64,000 nt of DNA, taken from positions 1,426,001 to 1,490,000 of the forward strand of contig NZ_JBFUPW010000001.1 in the NCBI RefSeq assembly GCF_041360795.1, in the 5' to 3' direction. This stretch comes from Arthrobacter_E sp041360795. Its GTDB lineage: Bacteria; Actinomycetota; Actinomycetes; Actinomycetales; Micrococcaceae. Below, in pieces: positions 43,979 through 54,706 of this stretch (its first letter is position 1; each line of letters begins with the position of its first letter). The notes beneath the pieces were generated by a model, which saw only the letters and a program-made list of their open reading frames with translations, was not told the origin of the DNA and ran no database searches. Both the position numbers and the translations under genes were made by a program.

Positions 43979-44448
43979 TCGGTGGTCTCCAGGGGGGCGT
44001 CCTTGCCCAGGAAGGAGGAGAGCAGCTGGCGCTGAAGGCCGAACATCTCGGCCTTCTCCTCCGGCTCGGCGTGGTCGAAGCCCAGGAGGTGCAGGATTCC
44101 GTGCGTGGCGAGCAGGAGCATCTCCTCCTCGGTGCTGTGGCCGGCGTTCTTCGCCTGGATCTCCGCCACCTGCGGGCAGATGGCGATGTCGCCCAGCATG
44201 CCCGCCGGCGTGATCCGTCCGGGGGCGCCCGGGGTCAGCTCATCCATGGGGACGGAGAGCACGTCCGTGGCGCCCGGCTCGTCCATCAGCTCGATGTGGA
44301 GCTTCTCCATGGTGGGCTCGTCCACCAGGAGCACGGACAGTTCGGCCTCGGGGTGGATGTAGAGCTCATCGAAGATGAACCGCGCCAGGCGGACGATGTC
44401 CTCGGCATTGCCGTCGACGCCGGACTCGTTGTTGACCTCGATGCTCAT
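43975..44448 (-). CDS. ybeY: Endoribonuclease YbeY
   Basis: A 157-residue metal-dependent RNase that processes the 3' end of 16S rRNA and acts in ribosome quality control. The zinc motif is THGILHLLGFDHAEPEE near residue 115, and the conserved TDVLSVPMDE loop is near 62. The ATG at 44448 overlaps the phoH stop by four bases (ATGA); a longer open frame upstream is only the antisense reading of the phoH tail repeat and is not used. Confidence 0.94.
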   Translation of the reverse strand: MSIEVNNESGVDGNAEDIVRLARFIFDELYIHPEAELSVLLVDEPTMEKLHIELMDEPGATDVLSVPMDELTPGAPGRITPAGMLGDIAICPQVAEIQAKNAGHSTEEEMLLLATHGILHLLGFDHAEPEEKAEMFGLQRQLLSSFLGKDAPLETTE

Positions 44449-45626
44449 GCGGTGGCTCCTGGCTCGGTGGTGCTGTGCTCTGCGCTGATGTGCGCCGTGC
44501 TGCTGTGTTCTGCGCTGCTGTGTTCTGCGCTGCTGTTTTCCGCGCTGCTGTTCAGGCCTGCCGCCTGGCGGGAGGGGGTGCGACGGCGGTGCGTGCCTCG
44601 CAGCTGTTCCTCGTCCCAATGGTTGTACGCGGTCACGATGTCCCCCACGAGGCGGTGGCGCACCACGTCGCTGGCGTCGAGGACGGAGAAATTGATGTCT
44701 TCGATGCCGTCCAGGATGCCCTGGACGATCTTCAGCCCCGAGGTCGTTCCGCCCGGCAGATCCACCTGGCTGGTGTCACCCGTGACCACCATCTTGGACC
44801 CGAAGCCCAGACGGGTGAGGAACATCTTCATCTGCTCCGGGGTGGTGTTCTGGGCCTCGTCCAGGATGATGAACGCTTCGTTGAGGGTCCGACCGCGCAT
44901 GTACGCGAGCGGCGCCACCTCGATGGTCCCGGCCGCCATCAGGCGCGGGATCGATTCCGGATCCATCATGTCGTGCAGGGCGTCGAACAACGGACGCAGA
45001 TAAGGGTCGATCTTGTCGTTGAGCGTTCCCGGCAGGAAGCCCAGCCGCTCGCCCGCCTCAACTGCAGGACGCGTCAGGATGATCCTGGTGACTTCCTTGT
45101 TCTGCAGCGCCTGGACGGCCTTGGCCATGGCCAGGTAAGTCTTGCCGGTGCCGGCCGGGCCGAGCCCGAACACGATCGTGTTCTGATCGATCGCGTCGAC
45201 GTAGCTCTTCTGATTGAGCGTCTTGGGGCGGATCGTGCGGCCACGGCTGCTGAGGATGTTCTGCGTCAGGACCTCGGTGGGCGTCGGCACGGTGCGTGCG
45301 CTCAGCATGCCGAGGAGCTGGACCACGAGCTCACGGGTGACCGGGGTGCCCCGCTGGGAGAGCGACTTGAGTTCCAGGACCAGACGGTGCGCCAGCTGAA
45401 CGTTCTCGGTGGGGCCCTTCAGGGTCAGTTCGTTCCCGCGCACGTGGAACGTCACGGCGGGGAAGGCCGACTCGAGACCGCGCAGGGATTCGTCGTGGGC
45501 GCCGAGCGCCCGCACCATGGCCTCGCCCGTGTCGAAGAGGATGACCTCGGTCCGCGAGAGGGGCGTGCTGTGCGGGAAGTCGGCATGACCTGACAGGGCC
45601 CCCGATGGCATGGTTTCTTCGCTCAT
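44445..45626 (-). CDS. PhoH-like ATPase
   Basis: A 393-residue protein with an N-terminal KH-like region and the PhoH ATPase domain. The P-loop is GLGPAGTGKTYLAMA near residue 159, and Walker B is AFIILDEAQNTTPEQMKMFLTR near 270; GDTSQVDLP follows. Such ATPases accompany YbeY and may be RNA helicase-like. The C-terminal 45 residues are a low-complexity tail made of repeating SSAEH-type pentapeptides encoded by a tandem 15-base repeat. The ATG at 45626 is preferred because the first residues then match the family start. Confidence 0.9.
   Translation of the reverse strand: MSEETMPSGALSGHADFPHSTPLSRTEVILFDTGEAMVRALGAHDESLRGLESAFPAVTFHVRGNELTLKGPTENVQLAHRLVLELKSLSQRGTPVTRELVVQLLGMLSARTVPTPTEVLTQNILSSRGRTIRPKTLNQKSYVDAIDQNTIVFGLGPAGTGKTYLAMAKAVQALQNKEVTRIILTRPAVEAGERLGFLPGTLNDKIDPYLRPLFDALHDMMDPESIPRLMAAGTIEVAPLAYMRGRTLNEAFIILDEAQNTTPEQMKMFLTRLGFGSKMVVTGDTSQVDLPGGTTSGLKIVQGILDGIEDINFSVLDASDVVRHRLVGDIVTAYNHWDEEQLRGTHRRRTPSRQAAGLNSSAENSSAEHSSAEHSSTAHISAEHSTTEPGATA
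44471..44545 (-). repeat. Tandem 15-base repeats in the 3' end of phoH
   Basis: Five consecutive 15-base units (44471-44485, 44486-44500, 44501-44515, 44516-44530, 44531-44545) are seen; the third and fourth are identical and the others differ at one to five positions. They encode SSAEH/SSAEN/SSTAH/ISAEH pentapeptides in phoH. A unit length of 15 keeps the frame when copies are gained or lost, so strain-to-strain variation is likely. Confidence 0.85.
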
Positions 45627-45910
45627 GGTGCCGGCCCTCGTGACCGGATATCCCTTTCGTGGAAGTCGTGCGGCCATGAAGTCCATGGCCTCCTGAAAGT
45701 CTACGTCAGGACGCCGGAGGGTCACGGGTTGGGCACAGCGGGGTATCAATCGGATTTCACTTCCGGAGGCTGCCCGCTCAGAGGCATGGGGACCTGACGA
45801 CGTGTGGCAAGGTGGAATGTGGGGCGTGCTGATCAGCAGGCCCTTTCGCATGGGCGTACTCCGCCCGCGGACCCGAAGGAACAGCCAGACCGGCAGGAGG
45901 AAGGAGCACC

Positions 45911-46837
45911 ATGACGTCGATCAGCGCACGACGACGGTGCCTTCCCGCGCGCCTGCTGGCACTCCCCCTCGCCGCGGCTCTGCTGTCCGCCTGCACGGCC
46001 ACGCCCTCGGTGACCGTCTCCTCCGGTCTGCCGGACCCACAGTCGCTGGCCACCTCCGTGCCGGATGTCACGGCGGTCCCGAGCGAAACGGCGGAAACCG
46101 CCACCCAGGTGCAGGTCTACTGGATCGGGCGCACGGGAGGCAACGCCTACCTGTTCTCGGAACCCCGTAAGACCGGTGCCGGCGACGACCCCGTCACCTC
46201 GGCCCTGAAAGTCATGATGGCTCAGAAGCCCGAGGACCCCGACTACTTCACCGCCTGGCAGGCCCCGCACCGTCTGGCCGCCTCGATGTCCGGAGTGTCG
46301 ACCATCACGGTGGATGTCAGCGCGGATGCCTTCTCCAAGAATCTTGACCCATCGATGGCCAAGAGGGCCATGCAGCAGCTGGTCTTCACGGCGGTGTCCG
46401 CCGCGCGCGCTTCGGGAATGGTCGACGCTTCGGTGGAACCCGACGTCGTGCTCCTGATCGACGGGCGCAATGACGTCGAGGCCTTCGGCTCGATCCCCTT
46501 GAATCTTCCGTTCCACCGGGACCTGGCGTTCCTCTCGCCGGTGCGCATCATGGTCCCCCAGGACCAGGCCGTGCTCAACTCGGGCACGGTCGCTTTCAAC
46601 GGGGTGGTGCTCGGCGGCCAGAAAGACGTGACCTGGTCTGTCGCTCCGGCCGGCTCCCCCGAGGGCCAGGACGTGCTGTCCTCGGACAAGGTCGCGGTGG
46701 CTCAGACGGCGGACAAGGTGGGGCGTTTCGCCTCCCGGCTCGACCTGCCGAAGGGCACCTACGAACTGACCGTGTCCGCCACGGTCCCCGGCACGGCGCA
46801 GCCGGTTCAGGATTCGAAGACGGTCACCATTCGCTGA
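45911..46837 (+). CDS. GerMN domain lipoprotein
   Basis: A 308-residue secreted lipoprotein. The signal ends in a lipobox (LLSAC at about 27). A GerMN domain follows (about 60-180) with VQVYWIGRTGGNAYLF and ARASGMVDASVEPDVVLLIDG. The C-terminal Gmad2-like immunoglobulin fold starts at about 210 (SPVRIMVPQDQAVLNSGTVA) and closes with GTYELTVSATVPG. The role is unclear; such proteins bind or shape cell-wall structures. It is inserted on the plus strand between two minus-strand operons and converges with rsmE. Confidence 0.85.
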   Translation: MTSISARRRCLPARLLALPLAAALLSACTATPSVTVSSGLPDPQSLATSVPDVTAVPSETAETATQVQVYWIGRTGGNAYLFSEPRKTGAGDDPVTSALKVMMAQKPEDPDYFTAWQAPHRLAASMSGVSTITVDVSADAFSKNLDPSMAKRAMQQLVFTAVSAARASGMVDASVEPDVVLLIDGRNDVEAFGSIPLNLPFHRDLAFLSPVRIMVPQDQAVLNSGTVAFNGVVLGGQKDVTWSVAPAGSPEGQDVLSSDKVAVAQTADKVGRFASRLDLPKGTYELTVSATVPGTAQPVQDSKTVTIR

Positions 46838-46846
46838 GAGACCGGC

Positions 46847-47599
46847 TCACCAGCGTCCGAGCACCGTGTTCGCGACGACCAGCGCCGCCGGACCGGCCGA
46901 GGACGACCGCAGCACGTGCGGTCCGAGCAATGCGGTGCGGGCCCCCGCAGCCTGGAATGCGGCCACCTCCGACGGGGAGATCCCGCCCTCCGGTCCCACG
47001 ATGAGCAGGACCTCGCCATCAAGACCTTGGATAGCATCCAGCTGCGAGGACAAGGAACCACTCGCGTCCTCATGGAGGACGAATGCCGCGCCCGAGCGGG
47101 AGATGCGGCGGACGAGCCCTGCCGAGTCGAGGACGTCCTCGACCTCCGGGGTGCGGGCGCGCCGCGACTGCTTCGTCGCAGCCCGGACCACCGAACGCCA
47201 CTTCGCCAATGCCTTCGCGGCCCGGTCCCCGCGCCAGCGCACGATGGAACGGTCGGACTGCCACGGGATCACGCCGTCGATGCCCAGTTCCGTCGCGCTC
47301 TCGATCGCCTGCTCATCACGGTCACCCTTCGCGAGGGCCTGCACCAGGATCAGCCGGGGTGACGGCGCCGGTTCCCGCACGATCTCCAGCGCGCGCACCA
47401 CCAGCTCACCGGCGTCGGACGAGTCCACCGTGCCGATGACGCGCGTCCCCTGCTCGTCCACGAGATCGACGCCCTCGCCGGCCGACAGCCGCTTGACCGT
47501 GACGGCGTGCCGCGCTTCGGCGCCGTCGACGGTCACGAGACCGGAGGGCTCCACCTCATCGAGGGAACCGGCGGGGACGAAGAAGACCGGGTTGCTCAT
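46847..47599 (-). CDS. rsmE: 16S rRNA (uracil1498-N3)-methyltransferase
   Basis: A 250-residue SPOUT methyltransferase that modifies U1498 in 16S rRNA. The N-terminal PUA-like domain carries EARHAVTVKRLSAGEGVDLVD. The SPOUT domain has LVQALAKGDRDEQAIE, the RRARTPEVEDV loop, and the trefoil-knot motifs VLLIVGPEGGISPSEV and LLGPHVLRSSSAGPAAL. It starts 3 bases after the dnaJ stop, making it part of the hrcA operon. Confidence 0.93.
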   Translation of the reverse strand: MSNPVFFVPAGSLDEVEPSGLVTVDGAEARHAVTVKRLSAGEGVDLVDEQGTRVIGTVDSSDAGELVVRALEIVREPAPSPRLILVQALAKGDRDEQAIESATELGIDGVIPWQSDRSIVRWRGDRAAKALAKWRSVVRAATKQSRRARTPEVEDVLDSAGLVRRISRSGAAFVLHEDASGSLSSQLDAIQGLDGEVLLIVGPEGGISPSEVAAFQAAGARTALLGPHVLRSSSAGPAALVVANTVLGRW

Positions 47600-47602
47600 G
47601 GC

Positions 47603-48727
47603 TCAGAGGTTGCCGAACTTGTCGCGGAGCTTGGCGAACATCCCGCCGCTGCTGGCGAGTTTGCCCTCAGTGAACTCCTCGTCGCGGAGACCGGCGAGCT
47701 TCCGGAGCAGCTCCTCCTGTTCGGCGTCGAGCTTCGTAGGAGTCTCCACCTGGATGCGGACCTTGAGATCGCCACGGCCGTAGCCGCGCAGGTGGGTGAC
47801 ACCGAGCTCGTGGAGGGTGATGACCTCGCCGGACTGCGTGCCGGGCTTGATGCTGATCGTCTGGGGACCGTCGAAGGTCTCCAGTTCGACGTCGGTGCCG
47901 AGGGCCGCAGCGGTCATGGGGACCTTCAGCGCGGCTTGCAGATCGTCGCCGTCGCGTGTGTAGGTCTTGTCCGCGTTCACTCTGACCTGGACGTACAGGT
48001 CGCCCGAGGGACCGCCGGCGATGCCGGCTTCACCGTGGCCGGAGAGCTGGATCCGGGTTCCGGTGCTCACACCGGCGGGGATCTTGATGGAGAGGGAACG
48101 GTGCGAGCGGACCCGGCCCTGGCCGTTGCACTCGTTGCACGGGTCCTTGATCACGGTGCCGAAGCCCTGGCAGCTGGGGCACGTGGCGGCCGTCATGACC
48201 TGGCCCAGGATGGAACGCACCGGGCGCTGGACCTGGCCCGCGCCGTGGCAGATGTCGCAGCGCTCCGGGCTCGTGCCCGGCTGGCAGCAGCTGCCGTCGC
48301 AGGTCTCACACACCACGGCCGTCTCCAGCTCGAGCGTCTTCTCCACGCCGAACACGGCGTCCTTGAGATCGATGCGGACCTCGACCAGGGCGTCCTGGCC
48401 GCGCCGCACCCGGGAGGCCGGGCCGCCAGCGGCGCCGCCGCCACCGAAGAAGGTGTCGAAGATGTCCTGGAAGGCGAAGCCGGAACCGGAGTAACCGCCG
48501 AAACCGTTGTCGGTGCCGTTCTCGTTGCCCGTGGTGTCGTAGACCCGGCGCTTCTCGGGAACCGAGAGGACCTCGTAGGCGTGCGTCACGGCCTTGAACT
48601 GCTCGGCGGCGTCATCCGCGGAGTTCACGTCCGGGTGGAGGGTCCGCGCGAGCTTGCGGTAGGCCTTCTTGATCTCCTCGCCGCTGGCGTCGCGCGGGAC
48701 TCCGAGGACTTCATAGTGACTGCTCAC
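47603..48727 (-). CDS. dnaJ: Chaperone DnaJ (hrcA-linked second copy type)
   Basis: A 374-residue Hsp40 cochaperone of DnaK. The J domain is at 1-70 with HPD at about 36. The Gly/Phe region follows (GGYSGSGFAFQDIFD). The zinc-finger domain has the four CxxC motifs CETC, CDIC, CPSC and CNEC between residues 145 and 215. The C-terminal substrate domains complete it. The first zinc motif is followed by a CC pair with a three-residue insert, typical of the hrcA-linked actinobacterial DnaJ2. Confidence 0.94.
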   Translation of the reverse strand: MSSHYEVLGVPRDASGEEIKKAYRKLARTLHPDVNSADDAAEQFKAVTHAYEVLSVPEKRRVYDTTGNENGTDNGFGGYSGSGFAFQDIFDTFFGGGGAAGGPASRVRRGQDALVEVRIDLKDAVFGVEKTLELETAVVCETCDGSCCQPGTSPERCDICHGAGQVQRPVRSILGQVMTAATCPSCQGFGTVIKDPCNECNGQGRVRSHRSLSIKIPAGVSTGTRIQLSGHGEAGIAGGPSGDLYVQVRVNADKTYTRDGDDLQAALKVPMTAAALGTDVELETFDGPQTISIKPGTQSGEVITLHELGVTHLRGYGRGDLKVRIQVETPTKLDAEQEELLRKLAGLRDEEFTEGKLASSGGMFAKLRDKFGNL

Positions 48728-48787
48728 GTGTGTGTACTTCTCTTCCTCTATTGGGTGACTTGCTGTGGCGTCGGGCGACCGGTGAGG

Positions 48788-49801
48788 TCACCCCGCCAGA
48801 ATCCGTGAAAGATAGCGCGCGACGGCGCGCACCGCCGCCATGGAGGACGGGTAGTCCATGCGGGTGGGGCCGAGGACGCCCACCTTCGACGCGGAACCCT
48901 TGCCGTAGCCGGTGGCCACCACCGAGGTGCCGGCGAGTTCGTCGAACGGGTTCTCGCGTCCGATGCTGACGGCGACGCCATGCTGATCCTGGTGCATCTC
49001 GGTCAGGAGCCGCAGCATGACCACCTGCTCCTCGAGCGCCTCCAGCACCGGCCCGATGCTCAGGGGGAAATCCATGGTGGCGCGCGCCAGATTCGCGGTT
49101 CCCGCCAGGACGATCCGCTCCTCCGCGCTCGAGTCGAGGAGCGACAGGAGCGCGGCCGCGAGTGCCGCGGCGGGCTGCTGAAGGCCCGGGGCCACCGTCG
49201 CGGTCAGGACGGGGACGGTCTCACGCAGGGCGTCGAGCGGCTGGTTCGCGCAGGCCGCCAGGAACATCGTCCTCAGCACCGCGACATCGGATTCCGCCAG
49301 AACCTGTCCCAGATCCACCACCCGCTGGTCCACCGATCCGGTGTCGGTGATCAGCACGAGCAGCACCTGAGAACCTCCGAGCGCCACCACTTCGAGATGC
49401 CGCAGGCGGGCCTGGCTGGCCTTGGGGTACTGGACCACGGCCACCTGCCGTGTCAGCTGGGACAGCAGCCGGGCCGACCGTTCCAGCACGTCATCGAGAT
49501 CGGAGGCACTGTCCAGGAAGGAGTGGATGGCACGGCGCTCCGCGGCGGACAGCGGCTTGACGGAGGCCAGCTGGTCCACGAAGAGCCGGTAGCCCTTGTC
49601 CGTCGGAATACGGCCTGCGCTCGTGTGGGGGGCCGCGATGAGCCCCTCCTCCTCCAGCGCCGCCATGTCGTTGCGGATCGTCGCGCTGGACACGCCCAGC
49701 TGATGGCGCTCCACCAGCACTTTCGATCCCACCGGCTCCCGGAAGTGGACGTAATCCTCCACGATGGCGCGCAGGACTTCGAGACGACGAGGATCACTCA
49801 C
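48788..49801 (-). CDS. hrcA: Heat-inducible transcription repressor HrcA
   Basis: A 337-residue repressor. The winged helix-turn-helix at the N-terminus reads RRLEVLRAIVEDYVHFREPV and SSATIRNDMAALEEEGLI; the central GAF-like and dimerisation domains follow, and SAGRIPTDKGYRLFVD is the family signature. It represses heat-shock genes through CIRCE sites, assisted by GroEL. A CIRCE operator at 49841-49867 lies 40 bases upstream of its own ATG, so it represses its own operon (hrcA-dnaJ-rsmE). Confidence 0.94.
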   Translation of the reverse strand: MSDPRRLEVLRAIVEDYVHFREPVGSKVLVERHQLGVSSATIRNDMAALEEEGLIAAPHTSAGRIPTDKGYRLFVDQLASVKPLSAAERRAIHSFLDSASDLDDVLERSARLLSQLTRQVAVVQYPKASQARLRHLEVVALGGSQVLLVLITDTGSVDQRVVDLGQVLAESDVAVLRTMFLAACANQPLDALRETVPVLTATVAPGLQQPAAALAAALLSLLDSSAEERIVLAGTANLARATMDFPLSIGPVLEALEEQVVMLRLLTEMHQDQHGVAVSIGRENPFDELAGTSVVATGYGKGSASKVGVLGPTRMDYPSSMAAVRAVARYLSRILAG

Positions 49802-49840
49802 TCGGCCACCTCCACATGCTCTTGCTCTTCGGCGTTTCTC

Positions 49841-49867
49841 TTAGCACTCTACCTCTCTAAGTGCTAA
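49841..49867 (-). promoter_or_regulatory. CIRCE operator (HrcA-binding site)
   Basis: TTAGCACTC, nine bases, then AAGTGCTAA: it differs from the CIRCE consensus (TTAGCACTC-N9-GAGTGCTAA) at one base in the second arm. It lies between hrcA and the divergent DUF3097 gene. Confidence 0.92.
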
Positions 49868-49926
49868 TTCTAGTATGCCTGCCCCGGACCCGGGACATCG
49901 CCAGGCGGAGAACAGCAGGAGGCATC

Positions 49927-50766
49927 ATGTCCATCCATTCCTGGGGACCTCAGGACCTCAGCGCACCCGCCAAGAAGCAGCTGCGCGAGGTGCCGGTGGA
50001 GCGGGGCATGGTCCTCGAGGAGGTTCAGACCGGCTGGGTCGGCGCCGTGACGCGCGTGGAGAAGTCGGGCGGGATGCACATCCTCAGTCTGGAGGACCGC
50101 CGGGGCAAGGAGCGTTCCTTCCAGCTCGGCTTCGGATTCCTCCTGGACGGCGAAGCGGTCAAGATCGTTCCGCCACGAGCCGCCGCCGCTCAGCAGGGTC
50201 CCCGGCGCACCGCGAGCGGCTCGCTCCACGTCGACACCAAAGCCCGCACGGCCCTCGCCAGTCGCATCTGGGTGGAAGGCAAGCACGACGCCGAACTCGT
50301 CGAGCGCGTCTGGGGCGACGATCTGCGGGTGGAGGGCATCGTCGTCGAGCCTTTGCACGGCATTGATGACCTGGAAGCGGCCGTCGCGGCCTTCGGCCCC
50401 GGTCCCGGCCGCAAGCTGGGCATCCTGGTCGATCACCTGGTGCCCGGCTCGAAGGAGCAGCGGATCGTCGACGCCCTGATGCGCAAGCCGGGTGTCAGTG
50501 GGAACGTCCTGGTGGTGGGACATCCGTACGTCGACGTGTGGCAGGCCATCAAACCTCAGACCCTCGGCATCCCCGCGTGGCCGCAGATCCCCCGCGGCAC
50601 CGACTGGAAGACGGGCATCCTCCAGGCCTTCGGCTGGCCGCACGCCACCGCGGAGGACATCGGTCTCGGCTGGCAGAAGCTGCTCTCCACCGTGCGCAGC
50701 TACGCTGACCTGGAACCGAGCCTGCTGGGGCGTGTCGAGGAGGTCATCGATTTCCTCACGGCCTGA
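49927..50766 (+). CDS. DUF3097 family protein
   Basis: A 279-residue soluble actinobacterial protein of unknown function. It has an N-terminal beta-rich part with VERGMVLEEVQTGWVGAVTRVE, then a Toprim-like segment (RIWVEGKHDAELVERVWGDD and LGILVDHLVPGSKEQRI), suggesting a nucleic-acid-related role. The ATG at 49927 has agcaggagg upstream. It is divergent from hrcA and shares the intergenic region with the CIRCE site, so HrcA might also affect it. Confidence 0.85.
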   Translation: MSIHSWGPQDLSAPAKKQLREVPVERGMVLEEVQTGWVGAVTRVEKSGGMHILSLEDRRGKERSFQLGFGFLLDGEAVKIVPPRAAAAQQGPRRTASGSLHVDTKARTALASRIWVEGKHDAELVERVWGDDLRVEGIVVEPLHGIDDLEAAVAAFGPGPGRKLGILVDHLVPGSKEQRIVDALMRKPGVSGNVLVVGHPYVDVWQAIKPQTLGIPAWPQIPRGTDWKTGILQAFGWPHATAEDIGLGWQKLLSTVRSYADLEPSLLGRVEEVIDFLTA

Positions 50767-50845
50767 CCTCCCAGCCACTATGCTGAGTAGGAAACGCCGT
50801 CACGTGCACTGCCCGTGATCCGGAACTACCTCAGGAGTATGAGCT

Positions 50846-51364
50846 GTGTCTGACGCATCCGGACCGAAGCCCCAGGGAGCATCCTCCCCGGGCGATCAGC
50901 CGCGCTCCGCGTCCGGCATGAACGGCGGCCCGGCCCAGAACAACCCAAGCCAGAACAATCCAGCCCAGAACAACCCCGGTCAGACCTCTGGAGAGCACCC
51001 CTACACGGGCGCCAGCGCCGTCCCGGAGCCGCTGAGCTCCAGCGAGGACCGGCAGTGGGCCATGCTGGCTCATTTCGGCGGGATCCTCGGCTTCATCCCC
51101 TCGCTCCTGATCTACCTGATCTTCAAGGACCGGGGACCGTTCACGGCCCAGGAGTCGAAGGAAGCCCTCAACTTCACCCTGCCGCCCACGCTGGTGGCCG
51201 TCGTGGCGAACATCCTGAGCCTCATCCCCTGGATCGGCGGGATCTTCGCAGTGATCGCGGCCCTGATCTGGATCGCCCTGACCGTGTTCTCCGTGATCGC
51301 CGGCATCCACGTCAACCGGGGCCAGCCGTACCGCTACAAGTACAACCTGCGGCTCCTCAAGTAG
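50846..51364 (+). CDS. DUF4870 family membrane protein
   Basis: A 172-residue protein with a disordered, Gln/Asn/Pro-rich N-terminus (three QNNP copies) and a membrane domain from about residue 70. The motif DRQWAMLAHFGGILGFIP, the loop FKDRGPFTAQESKEALNFTL and the final IAGIHVNRGQPYRYKYNLRL are characteristic of the DUF4870/Tic20-like family. Function is unknown. GTG start with aggag upstream; a T-run terminator follows it directly. Confidence 0.87.
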   Translation: MSDASGPKPQGASSPGDQPRSASGMNGGPAQNNPSQNNPAQNNPGQTSGEHPYTGASAVPEPLSSSEDRQWAMLAHFGGILGFIPSLLIYLIFKDRGPFTAQESKEALNFTLPPTLVAVVANILSLIPWIGGIFAVIAALIWIALTVFSVIAGIHVNRGQPYRYKYNLRLLK

Positions 51365-51370
51365 CCGAAT

Positions 51371-51402
51371 GGCGGAACCCCGGCACGGGGGTTCCGCCTT
51401 TT
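51371..51402 (+). terminator. Rho-independent terminator after the DUF4870 gene
   Basis: A 12-base-pair stem (ggcggaaccccg with its complement) and a gca loop followed directly by ttttt, the clearest intrinsic terminator of the window. Confidence 0.92.
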
Positions 51403-51440
51403 TCATGCCCTGAACACCGTCGGGTGCTGGACGGCAGGGG

Positions 51441-52670
51441 TCAGTCCGGCAGCAGACGGCGCACGACGGCGTCGGCCAGCAGACGGCCCCGCAGGCTCAG
51501 GCGCACGGCGCCCTTGAAGGCGGCCTGCGGGTCGATCAGGCCGTCGGCGATCAGGCCCGCGACGGCGGTGCGCCCCTCAGCCTGGAGCGCCGCGGTGGGC
51601 AGGCCCTCGGCCAGCCGGACGCGCAGGAGGACGTCCTCGAGATAGCGGGTGTTGCCGTCGAGAACTTCCTTGCCCGCGGCCGGGGAAACCCCATCCCCGA
51701 GGCGCTGCGCGTAGGCACGGGGGTGCTTGACGTTCCACCACCGGACGCCGCCGACGTGCGAATGTGCGCCGGGGCCGATCCCCCACCAGTCGTCGCCCCG
51801 CCAGTAAGCGAGATTGTGCCGGCATTCCTGTCCCGGTTCGCGCGCCCAGTTGCTGACCTCGTACCAGTCGAAGCCGGCGGCAGCGAGGCGCTGCTCGGCG
51901 AGTTCGTACTTGTCGGCATGGTCGTCGTCGTCGACGTCGGGGACCTCCCCACGACGGATCTGCGCCGCAAGCTTCGTGCCGTCCTCGATGATGAGGGCGT
52001 AAGCGCTCAGATGATCCGGCTCGCAGGCCAGCGCCGCGTCCAGGGAACGTTCCCAGTCGGCCAGCGACTCCCCCGGGGTCCCGTAGATGAGGTCCAGGCT
52101 CACGTTGAGACCCGCGGCACGGGCCCATTCCACCACCTGCGGGACCCGCTCGGGACGGTGCACCCTGTCCAGGGTCTTGAGCACGTGCGGCACGGCGGAC
52201 TGCATGCCGAAGGACACCCGGGTGAAACCGGCTTCCGCGAGCCGTGCCAGGGACTGTTCGGTGACGGTCTCAGGATTGGCCTCGGTGGTGACCTCGGCGC
52301 CCGGCTCCAGTCCCCAGAGATCCCGGGCCCGGCCCAGCAGCCCTCCCAGTTCCTCCGGGTTCAGCAGGGTCGGTGTGCCGCCCCCGAAGAACACGGTCGA
52401 CACCGGACGCGCCGGGATGCCGGAGCGCTCGAGGACGCCGGCCGCGAAGTCCAGCTCGGACAGGGCGGTGCCGGCGTACTCGTCCTGGCTCGCGCCGCCG
52501 CCGAGTTCCGTGGCCGTGTAGGTGTTGAAGTCGCAGTAACCGCAGCGGACCGTGCAGTACGGCACGTGGATGTACAAGCTGAAGGCACGCTCCCGCGCGC
52601 CTTCCCGGGCCTGAGGATCCAGGAGCCCGTCCGCGGGAGCCGGGTCACCGAGAGGAAGCGCGCTGGGCAT
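51441..52670 (-). CDS. hemW: Heme chaperone HemW (radical SAM)
   Basis: A 409-residue radical SAM protein. The cluster cysteines are in SLYIHVPYCTVRCGYCDFNT near residues 38-46, followed by TVFFGGGTPTLL and the GMQSAVPHVL and LIYGTPGES motifs. The CRHNLAYWRGDDWWGIGPGA region supports HemW rather than true coproporphyrinogen dehydrogenase HemN: it lacks the extra N-terminal residues HemN needs and keeps the HNxxYW heme-binding-type sequence. It lies 3 bases downstream of lepA and is cotranscribed. Confidence 0.9.
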   Translation of the reverse strand: MPSALPLGDPAPADGLLDPQAREGARERAFSLYIHVPYCTVRCGYCDFNTYTATELGGGASQDEYAGTALSELDFAAGVLERSGIPARPVSTVFFGGGTPTLLNPEELGGLLGRARDLWGLEPGAEVTTEANPETVTEQSLARLAEAGFTRVSFGMQSAVPHVLKTLDRVHRPERVPQVVEWARAAGLNVSLDLIYGTPGESLADWERSLDAALACEPDHLSAYALIIEDGTKLAAQIRRGEVPDVDDDDHADKYELAEQRLAAAGFDWYEVSNWAREPGQECRHNLAYWRGDDWWGIGPGAHSHVGGVRWWNVKHPRAYAQRLGDGVSPAAGKEVLDGNTRYLEDVLLRVRLAEGLPTAALQAEGRTAVAGLIADGLIDPQAAFKGAVRLSLRGRLLADAVVRRLLPD

Positions 52671-52673
52671 GGG

Positions 52674-54533
<1,860 letters not shown>

Positions 54534-54706
54534 TCAGGAGTCCTTACTGTTGCCTTCGGGCGGTCCTTCCGACGGGGCTCCGGCGCGAAACCGGGCATGC
54601 GGAACAGGACCGAGGGGTCAGATCCACCATTGTCCCACGTTTCGGAGCACTTCTCCTCACGTCCTCCCCCACCGCCGCGCCGGTCTTCCTGGGTACGCTG
54701 GACCAC

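Noticed and set aside
44471..44545. Short direct repeats considered as a CRISPR array
   Set aside because: Units are contiguous 15-base copies without spacers, inside a coding sequence.
44448..44619. N-terminal extension of YbeY by 57 Gln/Arg-rich residues
   Set aside because: This is the repeat region of phoH read in another frame; the ATG at 44448 overlapping the phoH stop matches the family start.
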